From contig CAJKUH010000001.1 of NCBI GenBank assembly GCA_905203045.1, positions 62,001 to 126,000 of the forward strand: a stretch of DNA of 64,000 nt, read 5' to 3'. Shown one piece after another: positions 1-7,795 of this stretch. The stretch is from an uncultured Eggerthella sp. Its GTDB lineage: Bacteria > Actinomycetota > Coriobacteriia > Coriobacteriales > Eggerthellaceae. The translations under genes and the position numbers were made by a program. Below the pieces are notes generated by a model. The model made no database searches and was not told the DNA's origin. It was given only the letters and a program-made list of their open reading frames with translations. Within the stretch, counting starts at the first letter, position 1, and each line of letters begins with the position of its first letter.

Positions 1-1
1 C

Positions 2-1768
2 CACGGTAAAACCACCCTGGTCGACCGCCTGCTCTGGTCTTCGCACGTATTCCGCGAGAACCAGGAAGTTGCCGAGCGCGTGCTTGACTCCAACGATCAG
101 GAGCGTGAGCGCGGCATCACCATTCTCTCTAAGAACATTTCCATTCATTACAAGGGCATCAAGATCAACGTTATCGACACGCCGGGCCACGCCGACTTCG
201 GTGGCGAGGTAGAGCGCGTTCTGAACATGGCCGATGGCGCCCTGCTCATCGTTGATGCGTACGAGGGCCCGAAGCCCCAGACCCGCTTCGTTCTTTCCCA
301 CGCCCTCGAGCGCGGCCTGCGCATCGTGGTGGTTGTGAACAAGATCGACCGCCCGAACGCGAACCCCGATGCTGCGGTAGACAAGGTGTTCGACCTTATG
401 GTTGAGCTCGGCGCATCCGACGAACAGCTCGACTTCCCCGTGGTATACGCTTCTGCGGTAAACGGCTATGCCCGCTACGACGCCAACGACGGCAACATGG
501 ACATGGTTCCCCTGCTCGATACCATCGTCAACGAGATTCCCTGCCCCGACGTTGACGTCGACGGTCCGGTGGCCCTTCAGGTTTGCACGGTTGACCACAG
601 CAGCTACGAAGGCCGTATCGGCATCGGCCGCTTGCAGAGCGGTACCATCCATGAAAAGGAACAGGTGCTGGTCATCCAGCCCGACGGCAACCGCTACAAC
701 GCGCAGATCCGCAAGGTGTACACCTTCGAGAACCTTGGCAAGGCCGAAGTTCCCGAGGCAAGCGCAGGCGACATCGTGGCTGTTATCGGCGTGGAGCAAA
801 CGGACATCGGCGACGTTATCACCGACCCCGAGAATCCCGTTGAAATGGAGCCCTTGGCGGTAGAAGAGCCTACGATGGCTGTAGTGTTCGAGGCTTCCAC
901 CAGCCCCTTGGTTGGTCGCGAAGGCGATATCGTGGGCGCCCGTCAGCTGAAAGAGCGCCTGATGCGTGAAAAGGAAAGCAACATTTCCATGCGCATCGAG
1001 GAAACGGAAGACAAGTCGGGCATTCGCGTTGCCGGCCGTGGCGTTCTGCATCTGTCCGTTCTGATGGAAACCATGCGCCGCGAAGGCTTCGAATTCCAGG
1101 TTGGCCGCCCGCAGGTTGTGTACAAGACCGACGCAAACGGCAACAAGCTCGAGCCTATCGAGGAAGCAACCATCGACGTGCCCAACGATTACTCCGGCAA
1201 GGCCATCGAGGTTATGGGCACCGCCGGCGGCATTATGGAGGACATGGTTTCCGACGAGAACATGACGCACCTCACGTTCTCCATCCCCTCGCGCGGCACC
1301 ATGGGCCTGAAGACCAAGATCCTGAACGCTACGCACGGCGAAGCGGTCTTGTTCCATCATTTCCGTGAGTACGGCCCCTACTCCGGTGAGATGATCGGCC
1401 GCAAGAACGGCTGCATGATTGCCATGGCAACCGAGAAGTCGGTAGCATACGCGCTCGATACGCTGCAGGAGCGTGGCAAGCTGTTCATCGGCCCTGGCGA
1501 GGATTGCTACGAGGGCATGATCGTCGGAGAGTCTGCCAAAGAAGGCGATATGGCGGTAAACGTTGCCAAGGCAAAGCAACTGGGCAACCAGCGCTCCTCT
1601 GGCGCCGACAAGGCCATTTCCTTGACGCCTCCTATCACCTTCACGCTTGAAGAGGCGCTTGAGTACATCGAAGACGACGAGTTGGTAGAGGTAACGCCTC
1701 AGTCCATCCGCCTGCGTAAGCGCACCTTGAGCGCCACACAGCGCCGTAAGGAAGCCAAGAACAAGTAG
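2..1768 (+). CDS. typA: Ribosome-associated translational GTPase TypA/BipA, 5'-truncated by window edge
   Basis: The reading frame is already open at base 2 and begins inside the P-loop (HGKTTLVD), so roughly 15 N-terminal residues lie outside the window. Visible GTPase motifs are RERGITI (switch I), DTPGHADFGG (G3) and NKIDRPNA (G4). The remaining 588 residues cover the GTPase domain, a beta-barrel domain II, EF-G-like domains III and V, and the BipA-specific C-terminal domain ending in a Lys/Arg-rich tail. Members of this family bind the ribosome and act in stress adaptation and 50S assembly. An internal GTG at base 80 is not the real start, because homology extends upstream of it. An intergenic repeat whose inner helix resembles a terminator follows the gene. 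Confidence 0.95.
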   Translation, partial: HGKTTLVDRLLWSSHVFRENQEVAERVLDSNDQERERGITILSKNISIHYKGIKINVIDTPGHADFGGEVERVLNMADGALLIVDAYEGPKPQTRFVLSHALERGLRIVVVVNKIDRPNANPDAAVDKVFDLMVELGASDEQLDFPVVYASAVNGYARYDANDGNMDMVPLLDTIVNEIPCPDVDVDGPVALQVCTVDHSSYEGRIGIGRLQSGTIHEKEQVLVIQPDGNRYNAQIRKVYTFENLGKAEVPEASAGDIVAVIGVEQTDIGDVITDPENPVEMEPLAVEEPTMAVVFEASTSPLVGREGDIVGARQLKERLMREKESNISMRIEETEDKSGIRVAGRGVLHLSVLMETMRREGFEFQVGRPQVVYKTDANGNKLEPIEEATIDVPNDYSGKAIEVMGTAGGIMEDMVSDENMTHLTFSIPSRGTMGLKTKILNATHGEAVLFHHFREYGPYSGEMIGRKNGCMIAMATEKSVAYALDTLQERGKLFIGPGEDCYEGMIVGESAKEGDMAVNVAKAKQLGNQRSSGADKAISLTPPITFTLEEALEYIEDDELVEVTPQSIRLRKRTLSATQRRKEAKNK

Positions 1769-1813
1769 GTTGCGCCGTTCTACGAACAACGCAACTCTCG
1801 CGTGAGACGCGAT

Positions 1814-1948
1814 AACGCTGCGCGGGATTCTGACGGCACAGGGAGACATCGAAGCCCAGGGCATGGCACGAAGGCCAATGTCCTGGGCTTTTCTCTTTCC
1901 CTGCACTCGCCGGAATCCCGCTCGCTGACTTGCTGACACATGCCCAGA
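1814..1948 (+). repeat. Dispersed structured intergenic repeat, copy 1 (divergent)
   Basis: This copy belongs to a five-member family (others near 4661, 15764, 32190 and 41303). It starts with the shared ACGCTGCGCGGG and ends near CATGCCCAG. The basal arms are GCGGGATTC (1822-1830) and GAATCCCGC (1913-1921). Inner arms AAGCCCAGG (1852-1860) and CCTGGGCTT (1882-1890) also pair perfectly. The inner arm is followed by a T-rich run, so this helix may also terminate typA transcription. Apart from this element and a hairpin at 2184, the 486-base typA-foldase gap shows no gene. Confidence 0.75.
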
Positions 1949-2183
1949 GCGGCATGCCCTTTTGCGCGTTTATGCGGTTCGAAAAACCGATGTGGTGGAT
2001 ATACGTCGCATCGGACGACCGAAAGTCCTCCATGCAGTCAGGCCCCGCGCAGCATCGCCTCGTTTCCCTGCGTGCTTGCGTCGATCGATAGAGCGGCACG
2101 GCGAATATATGAAGGGCTTGTGGTTAAACAGGGCTCTAACGTGGGCAAATTGTGCGAAAGAAATCAGCGAAAAGCTGTTGTGC

Positions 2184-2228
2184 AAAAATAGCACCCGTTG
2201 CGCCTGACATGACAGGTGCTGCTATTTT
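2184..2228 (+). terminator. Hairpin upstream of the foldase gene; possible terminator or leader
   Basis: Arms AAAAATAGCACC (2184-2195) and GGTGCTGCTATTTT (2215-2228) pair across a short loop and the 3' arm ends in TTTT. It lies just 26 bases before the next start codon. It could be an upstream terminator or an attenuator-like leader; the sequence alone does not decide. Confidence 0.45.
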
Positions 2229-2254
2229 CGATTAGCTAAGAAAAGGGAACACAT

Positions 2255-3439
2255 ATGAAGCACGGAGCTCTTCTTCGCAAGATTTCTATTGCCGGCGTGT
2301 CTGTTGCCTGCTGTTTGGCCCTGGCTGGCTGCGGCGGCACAAATTACGGCTACACAGGTGGCGTTGCGGCAACGGTTAACGGTACCGAGATCCAGGAAGA
2401 CACCATTACCAAGTACATTCAGGATTTCCGCACCAGCTCCGACCTTACCAGCGACGATGACTGGGGCAATTGGATGAAGGAAAACTCCTTCGACCCCTCC
2501 ACGGTGCGCGATCAGGTAATCGACTACTACGTTGAAAACGAGCTGAAGAAGCAGGCGTGCGACGAAAAGGGCATCACCATCGAGCAGTCGCAGGTTGACG
2601 ACGAGATCAACAACATGAAGTCGAACTACGACAGCGACGATGCCTGGAAGCAGGCGCTCTCTTCTGCAGGTCTTACCGAAGACCAGTATCGTGAGTCTGT
2701 GGAAGCCGGTTTGCGCGACAAGGCTTTGGAAGATGCCGTAGCAGGTGACGCCGCCACCGCCGACGACTCCAAGGTGCTGCAGATGTTGAACACGTACTAC
2801 ACCATGTTCAACGGCGCCAAGAAGTCGTCCCATATCCTGTTCTCTTCCAGCGATACCGACAAGGCGCAGGACGTGCTTGACCAGATCAACGCCGGCACGC
2901 TCGACTTCGCCGATGCCGCTAAGATGTACTCCACCGATTCCGCATCCGCCTCCGATGGCGGCAATGTGGGCTGGGATGCCATCAACTCGTTCGTGACCGA
3001 GTACACCGACGCGTTGGACAACCTTTCCGTCGGTCAAGTTTCCGGATTGGTCACCAGCGATTACGGTATTCACATCATCAAGTGCACCGACCAGTTCAAC
3101 TGCGACGGCAAGGCAACCAGCCTTTCCGCTTACCCGCAGGAATTCGTTGATTACATTTCCAACATCGTGAAGGACCAGAACAAGTCCAGCGCATATTCCG
3201 ACTGGTTCAACAACTACAAGGCCCAGGCAGACATCCAGAACAACGATATGCCCGACAACGTTCCCTACAATCTGGATATGACGAAGTACAACACGGACAA
3301 TTCGTCGAACAGCGACGGTAGCGACAACGGCGATTCCTCGAATACCTCGTCTTCCGACACCAACGCCGATGCCTCTACTACTGACAACTCCTCTGATTCT
3401 TCGGACAATCAGAGCGATTCGCAAAGCTCCGGTCAGTAA
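2255..3439 (+). CDS. Exported peptidyl-prolyl isomerase lipoprotein (PrsA/SurA-like foldase)
   Basis: The 394-residue product starts with a lipoprotein signal: Lys/Arg n-region, hydrophobic core and lipobox LALAGC, with Cys26 as the lipidated residue. Residues about 35-165 look like a SurA/PrsA N-terminal chaperone region. Residues about 185-280 are a parvulin-type rotamase (KKSSHILF near its start, GGNVGW in the middle, SDYGIHIIKC at the end). The last 50 or so residues are Ser/Asn/Asp-rich low complexity, a probable wall-spanning or disordered tail. The family folds exported proteins outside the membrane. The RBS (AAAAGGGA) lies 8 bases before ATG. A strong terminator follows. A 400-codon antisense frame here is a GC-bias shadow. 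Confidence 0.9.
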   Translation: MKHGALLRKISIAGVSVACCLALAGCGGTNYGYTGGVAATVNGTEIQEDTITKYIQDFRTSSDLTSDDDWGNWMKENSFDPSTVRDQVIDYYVENELKKQACDEKGITIEQSQVDDEINNMKSNYDSDDAWKQALSSAGLTEDQYRESVEAGLRDKALEDAVAGDAATADDSKVLQMLNTYYTMFNGAKKSSHILFSSSDTDKAQDVLDQINAGTLDFADAAKMYSTDSASASDGGNVGWDAINSFVTEYTDALDNLSVGQVSGLVTSDYGIHIIKCTDQFNCDGKATSLSAYPQEFVDYISNIVKDQNKSSAYSDWFNNYKAQADIQNNDMPDNVPYNLDMTKYNTDNSSNSDGSDNGDSSNTSSSDTNADASTTDNSSDSSDNQSDSQSSGQ

Positions 3440-3467
3440 GGGCTACAATACCGAAAGGCTTACTCTC

Positions 3468-3502
3468 AAGGCCACCTCGCAAGGGGTGGCCTTGGTTTTG
3501 TT
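3468..3502 (+). terminator. Rho-independent terminator after the foldase gene
   Basis: AAGGCCACC and GGGTGGCCTT form the stem, followed by GGTTTTGTT. It ends only 14 bases before the ABC ATPase start and abuts that gene's RBS. Confidence 0.8.
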
Positions 3503-3515
3503 AGAAAGGTTAGCA

Positions 3516-4310
3516 ATGGAAACAAAGCCGCCTCTTATCCAGCTTCACGACGCTGTGGTGCGCCGCAAGGGCAAGGAAATCCTCAATGTGGAAGACTTCA
3601 CGTTGAACCAGGGCGAAAGCATCGCCCTTATCGGCCCGAACGGTGCCGGCAAGTCGACGTTCATCCACCTGATTACGCGTGAGGTGTTCCCGCTGCATCG
3701 CGATGAGCCGCCGGTGCTGTTCAAGGGCAAGGCGTTGGTAACGCTCGACGAGGTTAAGAAGTGCCTGGGCATTGTTTCTTCGACCATGCAGGACCAGATT
3801 ACCGTGCACCTTTCTGCACTTGAGGTTGTGTATGGCGGCCTGTTCGGCGTGCTCGGCGTGCCTAAGCGCCATGAGATGACCGAAAAGGGCAAGGAAAAGG
3901 CCATGGCGGCCCTCGAATTTCTGGGGATGAAGGAATATGCCGACCACGACATCATGACGATGTCGTCGGGCCAGGCACGCCGTGTGCTTATTGCCCGCGC
4001 ACTTATCCACGACCCCGAGGTTCTGGTGTTCGACGAGCCCACCACAGCGCTCGACCCTGAGGGCATGTACTTCGTGCGCAAGGCCATGCGTGATTTGGTT
4101 GCAGCGGGGAAGTCCATCATTCTGGTTACCCACTACCCAGAGGACATCATCCCCGAAATCAAGCGTGTGGTGATGATCAAAGACGGCAAGCTTTATGGCG
4201 ATAAAACCAAGGAAGAAGCACTTACCACCGAGTGTGTTTCTGAGCTTTTTGGCGTGCCGCTGAAAATTTTGTCAGAAGATGGCTATTTTTCACTTGTCAG
4301 CCGGTACTAG
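3516..4310 (+). CDS. ABC transporter ATP-binding protein without adjacent permease
   Basis: The 264-residue product is a single ABC nucleotide-binding domain: Walker A GPNGAGKST, signature-like MSSGQARR, Walker B VLVFDEP and H-loop THY. It resembles the YlmA/ModF-like solitary ATPases, but the substrate cannot be read from sequence. I chose ATG 3516 because AGAAAGG lies 6 bases upstream; the frame extends back to 3369 only through the preceding gene and terminator. No membrane subunit is encoded nearby, so it either works with a permease elsewhere or has a non-transport role. No terminator is evident before tRNA-Ser 45 bases downstream. Confidence 0.85.
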   Translation: METKPPLIQLHDAVVRRKGKEILNVEDFTLNQGESIALIGPNGAGKSTFIHLITREVFPLHRDEPPVLFKGKALVTLDEVKKCLGIVSSTMQDQITVHLSALEVVYGGLFGVLGVPKRHEMTEKGKEKAMAALEFLGMKEYADHDIMTMSSGQARRVLIARALIHDPEVLVFDEPTTALDPEGMYFVRKAMRDLVAAGKSIILVTHYPEDIIPEIKRVVMIKDGKLYGDKTKEEALTTECVSELFGVPLKILSEDGYFSLVSRY

Positions 4311-4355
4311 GTTGGTGTAAAGTACAGCCTTGCATGCGCGAGAAGCGCTGCAGCT

Positions 4356-4448
4356 GGAGAGATGTCCGAGTCTGGCTTAAGGAGCACGATTGGAAATCGT
4401 GTATACGCCACAAGCGTATCTGGGGTTCGAATCCCCATCTCTCCGCCA
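4356..4448 (+). tRNA. tRNA-Ser (GGA)
   Basis: A full class II cloverleaf is visible. The acceptor pairs GGAGAGA with TCTCTCC and the CCA end is encoded. The anticodon loop TTGGAAA (4390-4396) has GGA at 4392-4394. There is a long variable arm and a T-arm with GTTCGAATC. It should read UCC and UCU codons. Confidence 0.96.
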
Positions 4449-4458
4449 GTGATTTTTC

Positions 4459-4488
4459 GAAAGCGCCTGTTTTGGGCGCTTTCTTTTT
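4459..4488 (+). terminator. Terminator after tRNA-Ser (GGA)
   Basis: GAAAGCGCC and GGCGCTTTC form the stem, followed by TTTTT. Confidence 0.85.
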
Positions 4489-4520
4489 CAGCGGCCCTTT
4501 GTGCGGCCGCTACATATTCT

Positions 4521-4613
4521 GGAAGGGTGGCAGAGCGGCTGAATGCGGCGGTCTCGAAAACCGTTTTACCGGTACTCCCGGTAACGAGGGTTCAAATCCC
4601 TCCCCTTCCGCCA
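4521..4613 (+). tRNA. tRNA-Ser (CGA)
   Basis: The acceptor pairs GGAAGGG with CCCTTCC and CCA is encoded (4611-4613). The anticodon loop CTCGAAA carries CGA at 4555-4557, reading UCG. The variable arm is long, as expected for serine tRNA. It is separated from the GGA isoacceptor by a terminator, so the two are probably transcribed independently. Confidence 0.96.
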
Positions 4614-4620
4614 GGATTTG

Positions 4621-4650
4621 AAGGGTCTGCCTGCGGCAGACCCTTTTTTA
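4621..4650 (+). terminator. Terminator after tRNA-Ser (CGA)
   Basis: GGGTCTGCC (4623-4631) and GGCAGACCC (4635-4643) form a perfect stem followed by six T. Confidence 0.93.
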
Positions 4651-4660
4651 TACGAAATGC

Positions 4661-4797
4661 AATGACGCTGCGCGGGAAGCTGACGGTACAGCTGCCGCTC
4701 CAAGCGGGCTTGACGTGCGAAGCACGCCTGGCGCCCACTTTCGCGGCATCTGCACTCGTCAGCTTCCCGCTCGCTGACTTACTGGCGCATGCCCGGA
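4661..4797 (+). repeat. Dispersed structured intergenic repeat, copy 2 (best reference copy)
   Basis: The outer arms GCGGGAAGCTGACG (4672-4685) and its exact reverse complement (4757-4770) enclose two nested helices: TGCCGC with GCGGCA, and AAGCGGGC with GCCCACTT. The apex is CGTGC-GAA-GCACG. A conserved 3' tail ends near GGCGCATGCCCGG. It directly follows the tRNA terminator. It makes up most of the 366-base gap to the next gene. Confidence 0.85.
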
Positions 4798-4912
4798 TTT
4801 TTGTTTGTTTGTTTGGCTTTAGCTTTGGCTTTGGGCTTGGCGTGCTTTTCTCTCTGTAGAGCGAATGAACGTAACGCTTCGTGGACGGGTTGTGGTCGTT
4901 GACGGAGTTGGG

Positions 4913-4942
4913 TTGGTTTCTTGGCTTTTGCTTGGGTACACT
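4913..4942 (+). promoter_or_regulatory. Candidate sigma-A promoter for the acidic unknown protein
   Basis: TTGGTT at 4913-4918 and TACACT at 4937-4942 are 18 bases apart, 38 bases before the start codon. Only a sequence match. Confidence 0.4.
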
Positions 4943-4979
4943 GGGCTGCATTGGTTTAACGAAAAGGGAAAGGACAACC

Positions 4980-5474
4980 ATGGTAGATCGTGTGGTAGAT
5001 CCCGAAAACGATATCCCCGTAGAAGATGTTGACGACGTTTTGAAGGCCGTCATTGTATCGGTTCTGAATGAGGCCGCCGACAAGATGGAGGAAGGCAAGG
5101 ACGTTATCCCCTTCACCGGTTTGGCAGTGAAGGAAAACCTGTTCATCGAAACCCATCCTGGCGATGATGCCGAAGAGTGCTTCTTGGCTGCGCGTAAAGA
5201 GGTACAGGGCGCTCGTGGCGCCACGGCGTATGCCTTCTGCTACGACGGCTACGTCGATACCGACGAAGGCCAGAAAGACGCTCTTATCGCCGAGGGTGGC
5301 TTGCCCGGTGAAGAGAAGGGTTACGCATTCGGTTACCTCTACGACGACGAAGGCATCGACCGCGAAGTTGTCTACATCGGTCCTGCGCCGAACTTCATGG
5401 AAAACCTCAAGCTCGAGTTGGACATGGAAGGCTCCCTTGACCCTGCTGCTCAACAGAGCGAGGACGAAGAGTAG
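4980..5474 (+). CDS. Acidic hypothetical protein
   Basis: The 164-residue product is strongly acidic (many Asp/Glu, ending SEDEE), has no signal peptide or membrane segment and matches no family I recognise. The middle part (residues about 60-140) has regular hydrophobic alternation and looks folded. ATG 4980 is chosen because AAAGGGAAAGGA lies just upstream; the open frame extends back to 4881 without an RBS. It stands alone between its own candidate promoter and a terminator. Function unknown. Confidence 0.75.
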   Translation: MVDRVVDPENDIPVEDVDDVLKAVIVSVLNEAADKMEEGKDVIPFTGLAVKENLFIETHPGDDAEECFLAARKEVQGARGATAYAFCYDGYVDTDEGQKDALIAEGGLPGEEKGYAFGYLYDDEGIDREVVYIGPAPNFMENLKLELDMEGSLDPAAQQSEDEE

Positions 5475-5512
5475 CCTGGCTTCTTCGGCTCGCGCTGCCC
5501 ATAGTTTTTTTG

Positions 5513-5548
5513 GAAGCCCGAAGCGAAATACCGCATCGGGCTTTTCTT
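5513..5548 (+). terminator. Terminator after the acidic protein gene
   Basis: GAAGCCCGA and TCGGGCTTTTC form the stem, followed by TTT. Confidence 0.75.
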
Positions 5549-5598
5549 TGCCTGCGAGGTTGCAGCCTGCCTCGTGAAGCACAGTGGCGAAAGCGCTC

Positions 5599-5614
5599 TG
5601 TTTCACGTGAAACG
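5599..5614. promoter_or_regulatory. parS-like ParB binding site 1
   Basis: TGTTTCACGTGAAACG matches 15 of 16 positions of the conserved parS palindrome (last base differs). It is intergenic, upstream of rpsF. Apart from the terminator at 5513, this site and the rpsF leader, the 365-base gap shows nothing else I can support. Confidence 0.85.
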
Positions 5615-5839
5615 CTCCAGGGTGCAGAGCTTTCGCAAAGGTTTCCCATTGCTTTCTCAGATTTTTCTAAAGCGAGTCATACCCTAAGTACGGGAATCGA
5701 AAAGCTAATGTGTGCAAACCGTGAGTTCTTAAGCCAAGCTCCCATACTCCTTGGCAGGTACGGTATTCTAGCAAGGCTAAATTTCCTGCTTCGGGAACGC
5801 CTTTATGCCCGAAGCCGTAAGTCCAGAGGAGGTGAACTG

Positions 5840-6133
5840 ATGAAGGCTTATGAACTCTTGTATTTTGTAGCTCCGTCTATCGACGAAGAATCTCGTCTCG
5901 CTGTTATGAAGCGTATCGAGGCCGCCCTCGCAGAAGGTAACGGTGTCGTTGATAATGTTGATAACTGGGGTAAGCGCAAGCTCGCTTACGAAATCAACGG
6001 TTTGACCGACGGTGATTACACCCTCATCGATTTCCATGCAGAGCCCAGCAACATTGCTGAACTCGACCGCGTTCTCCGCATCTCCGATGCTGTAGTACGC
6101 CACATGATCGTTGCTCGCACCGATCGCGATTAA
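5840..6133 (+). CDS. rpsF: 30S ribosomal protein S6
   Basis: The 97-residue product has the S6 start MKAYELLYFVAPS, the central WGKRKLAYEING block and the RISDAVVRHM C-terminal strand. S6 binds 16S rRNA together with S18 in the platform of the small subunit, and S18 is encoded two genes downstream. A near-perfect AGGAGGTGA lies 4 bases before ATG 5840; the upstream in-frame extension to 5510 includes parS and is not coding. It opens the conserved cluster rpsF-ssb-rpsR-rplI, a layout common to many bacteria. Confidence 0.97.
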   Translation: MKAYELLYFVAPSIDEESRLAVMKRIEAALAEGNGVVDNVDNWGKRKLAYEINGLTDGDYTLIDFHAEPSNIAELDRVLRISDAVVRHMIVARTDRD

Positions 6134-6190
6134 TTTTTACGGAAATCAAAAGGTGGACGGATTCGTCCCCGTTGTGAAAGAGGTATTGAT

Positions 6191-6646
6191 ATGAGCATCA
6201 ATCGAGTTGTAATCAGCGGAAACCTTACCCGTGACCCCGATTTGCGTTCTACCGCAAGCGGCATGCCTGTTCTGGGTTTCGGCGTTGCAGTCAATGATCG
6301 TCGCAAGAACCAGCAGACGGGCGAATGGGAAGATTATCCCAACTTTATCGATTGCACTATGTTCGGTGCTCGTGCCCAAAGCGTTTCCCGCTTCCTTTCC
6401 AAGGGCAGCAAGGTTGCCATCGAAGGCAAGCTTCGTTGGAGCCAGTGGGAACGCGATGGTCAGAAGCGCAGCAAGATCGAAGTCATTGTTGACGAGATCG
6501 AGTTCATGACCAGCCGCAACGACAGCGCACCACGCGCCGCGGCTCCCATGGCGGCAGCGCCTATGGCTGCACCGATGCCGGCAGCGGCTCCTATGGCAGC
6601 TCCGGTCGTAGATGCCTCCGTGTACGACGACGACATTCCGTTCTAA
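6191..6646 (+). CDS. ssb: Single-stranded DNA-binding protein
   Basis: The 151-residue product has an OB-fold of about 105 residues (NRVVISGNLTRDPDLR, then GFGVAVNDR and FIDCTMFGARA). An Ala/Pro/Met-rich linker with near-repeats of AAAPMAAP follows. The acidic tip DDDIPF is the conserved interaction site for replication and repair partners. It coats single-stranded DNA during replication. RBS AAAGAGG lies 8 bases upstream of ATG. It sits between rpsF and rpsR. Confidence 0.97.
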   Translation: MSINRVVISGNLTRDPDLRSTASGMPVLGFGVAVNDRRKNQQTGEWEDYPNFIDCTMFGARAQSVSRFLSKGSKVAIEGKLRWSQWERDGQKRSKIEVIVDEIEFMTSRNDSAPRAAAPMAAAPMAAPMPAAAPMAAPVVDASVYDDDIPF

Positions 6647-6665
6647 TCATTCGAAAGAGGTTAAC

Positions 6666-6926
6666 ATGTCTGATTACACTAAGCAGCCTCGTCGAAAGTA
6701 TTGCCAGTTCTGCAAGGATCATGCGGAATATGTCGACTACAAAGACACCCAGATGCTGCGCAAGTATGTTACTGACCGTGGGAAGATCAAGCCCCGCCGC
6801 GTTACGGGCGCTTGCACCCAGCACCAGCGCGATATTGCCAACGCTGTAAAGCGCGCACGCGAAATGGCTCTTATGCCTTACGCAGTGCCTGCTGTAAGCG
6901 GCCGCGGCGATCGTCGTAATCGCTAA
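6666..6926 (+). CDS. rpsR: 30S ribosomal protein S18
   Basis: The 86-residue product has the S18 core (YVDYKDTQMLRKYVTDRGKI, ACTQHQRDIANAVKRAREM). The N-terminal CQFC pair and the Cys in GAC suggest the zinc-binding (C+) form. ATG 6666 has AAAGAGG 7 bases upstream. It partners with S6 in the 30S platform and lies 12 bases upstream of rplI. Confidence 0.97.
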   Translation: MSDYTKQPRRKYCQFCKDHAEYVDYKDTQMLRKYVTDRGKIKPRRVTGACTQHQRDIANAVKRAREMALMPYAVPAVSGRGDRRNR

Positions 6927-6938
6927 GAGGAGGATGAA

Positions 6939-7466
6939 ATGAAAGTTATCCTTCTTACCGAAGTTAAGAACAAGGGCGGCGAAGGCGACGTTGTAGACGT
7001 AGCTCCCGGCTTTGCTAACAACTACCTGCTTCCCCAGGGTATGGCTGTTCTGGCCACCAAGGGTAATCTGAAGCAGCTCGAGCAGCGCAAGCATAACATT
7101 GCTGCTCGCGAAGAGAACCGCATCGCTGACGCCAACAAGATGAAGGCTCAGCTTGAGGGTCTTACCGTTAAGGTTGAGGTTCGCGTAGGCGAAGAGGGCG
7201 TACTCTTCGGTTCCGTAACCTCTCAGATGGTTGCCGACGCTGTTAAGGCGCAGGCTGACCTCGACATCGACCGTCGTCGCGTTGAGATCAAGAACGCCAT
7301 CAAGTCCGCTGGTGAGCACACCGTTGTTGTTTCGCTGTACCGCGACATCAAGGCTGACCTCACCCTCCTCGTTGGTGACGAGGAAACCTTTGCTGCTCCC
7401 GTTGAGGAAGAAGCTGAGGAAGAAGCCGTTGAGGCTGAAGAGGCAACTGAAGAAGCTGCTGAGTAG
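6939..7466 (+). CDS. rplI: 50S ribosomal protein L9
   Basis: The 175-residue product begins with the L9 N-domain (MKVILLTEVKNKGGEGDVVDV, PGFANNYLLPQGMAV), followed by the long connecting helix and the C-terminal rRNA-binding domain. It is about 25 residues longer than typical because of a Glu/Ala-rich acidic tail (from about residue 150). L9 helps maintain reading frame and spacing between ribosomes. RBS AGAGGAGGA lies 5 bases upstream. Two terminators follow. Confidence 0.96.
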   Translation: MKVILLTEVKNKGGEGDVVDVAPGFANNYLLPQGMAVLATKGNLKQLEQRKHNIAAREENRIADANKMKAQLEGLTVKVEVRVGEEGVLFGSVTSQMVADAVKAQADLDIDRRRVEIKNAIKSAGEHTVVVSLYRDIKADLTLLVGDEETFAAPVEEEAEEEAVEAEEATEEAAE

Positions 7467-7474
7467 CACCGCTG

Positions 7475-7504
7475 AAGCGCCGTTCTTGGAACGGCGCTTT
7501 TTTG
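7475..7504 (+). terminator. Terminator after rplI
   Basis: AAGCGCCGTTC pairs with GAACGGCGCTT, followed by TTTT. Confidence 0.93.
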
Positions 7505-7589
7505 TATGAGGAGCCTGACGTTGCGCAGGGTTATGACTACGCGGGGAATCGCAACGTGCCCAATGCGTTGCAGGCTTTTCTTGCACTGC

Positions 7590-7619
7590 AAAAGGCCACC
7601 CTTCGGGGTGGCCTTTTTT
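7590..7619 (+). terminator. Second, backup terminator between rplI and dnaB
   Basis: AAAGGCCACCC-TTCG-GGGTGGCCTTTTTT is a tetraloop-capped perfect hairpin with a T tract. An ACGTTGCG / CGCAACGT inverted repeat (7518-7557) lies between the two terminators. The rest of the 329-base gap shows nothing definite beyond the dnaB leader. Confidence 0.9.
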
Positions 7620-7795
7620 ACGTCTAACGCGCGTGCGTGGTGTTTCACTAAGGGCTTCGGTTGCGTAAAAACGCCCTTTTAAAAGGCATGTTTATGAAGT
7701 GCTATTCTAATTATTTAACCTTTCGGTACCTTGGTTCCGCATGTTAAAGTTAAGTGTTAGCTAACTAGCTGGTAAATCACCAAGGAGCAGAACGT

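Noticed and set aside
2222..3424. A 400-codon antisense frame over the foldase gene
   Set aside because: The Val/Gly/Arg-rich repetitive product is explained by codon bias of the sense gene; there is no RBS.
7510..7560. A sixth copy of the dispersed repeat after rplI
   Set aside because: It has TGACGTTGCGCAGGG and a local ACGTTGCG/CGCAACGT pair, but lacks the apex, inner helices and 3' tail of the family.
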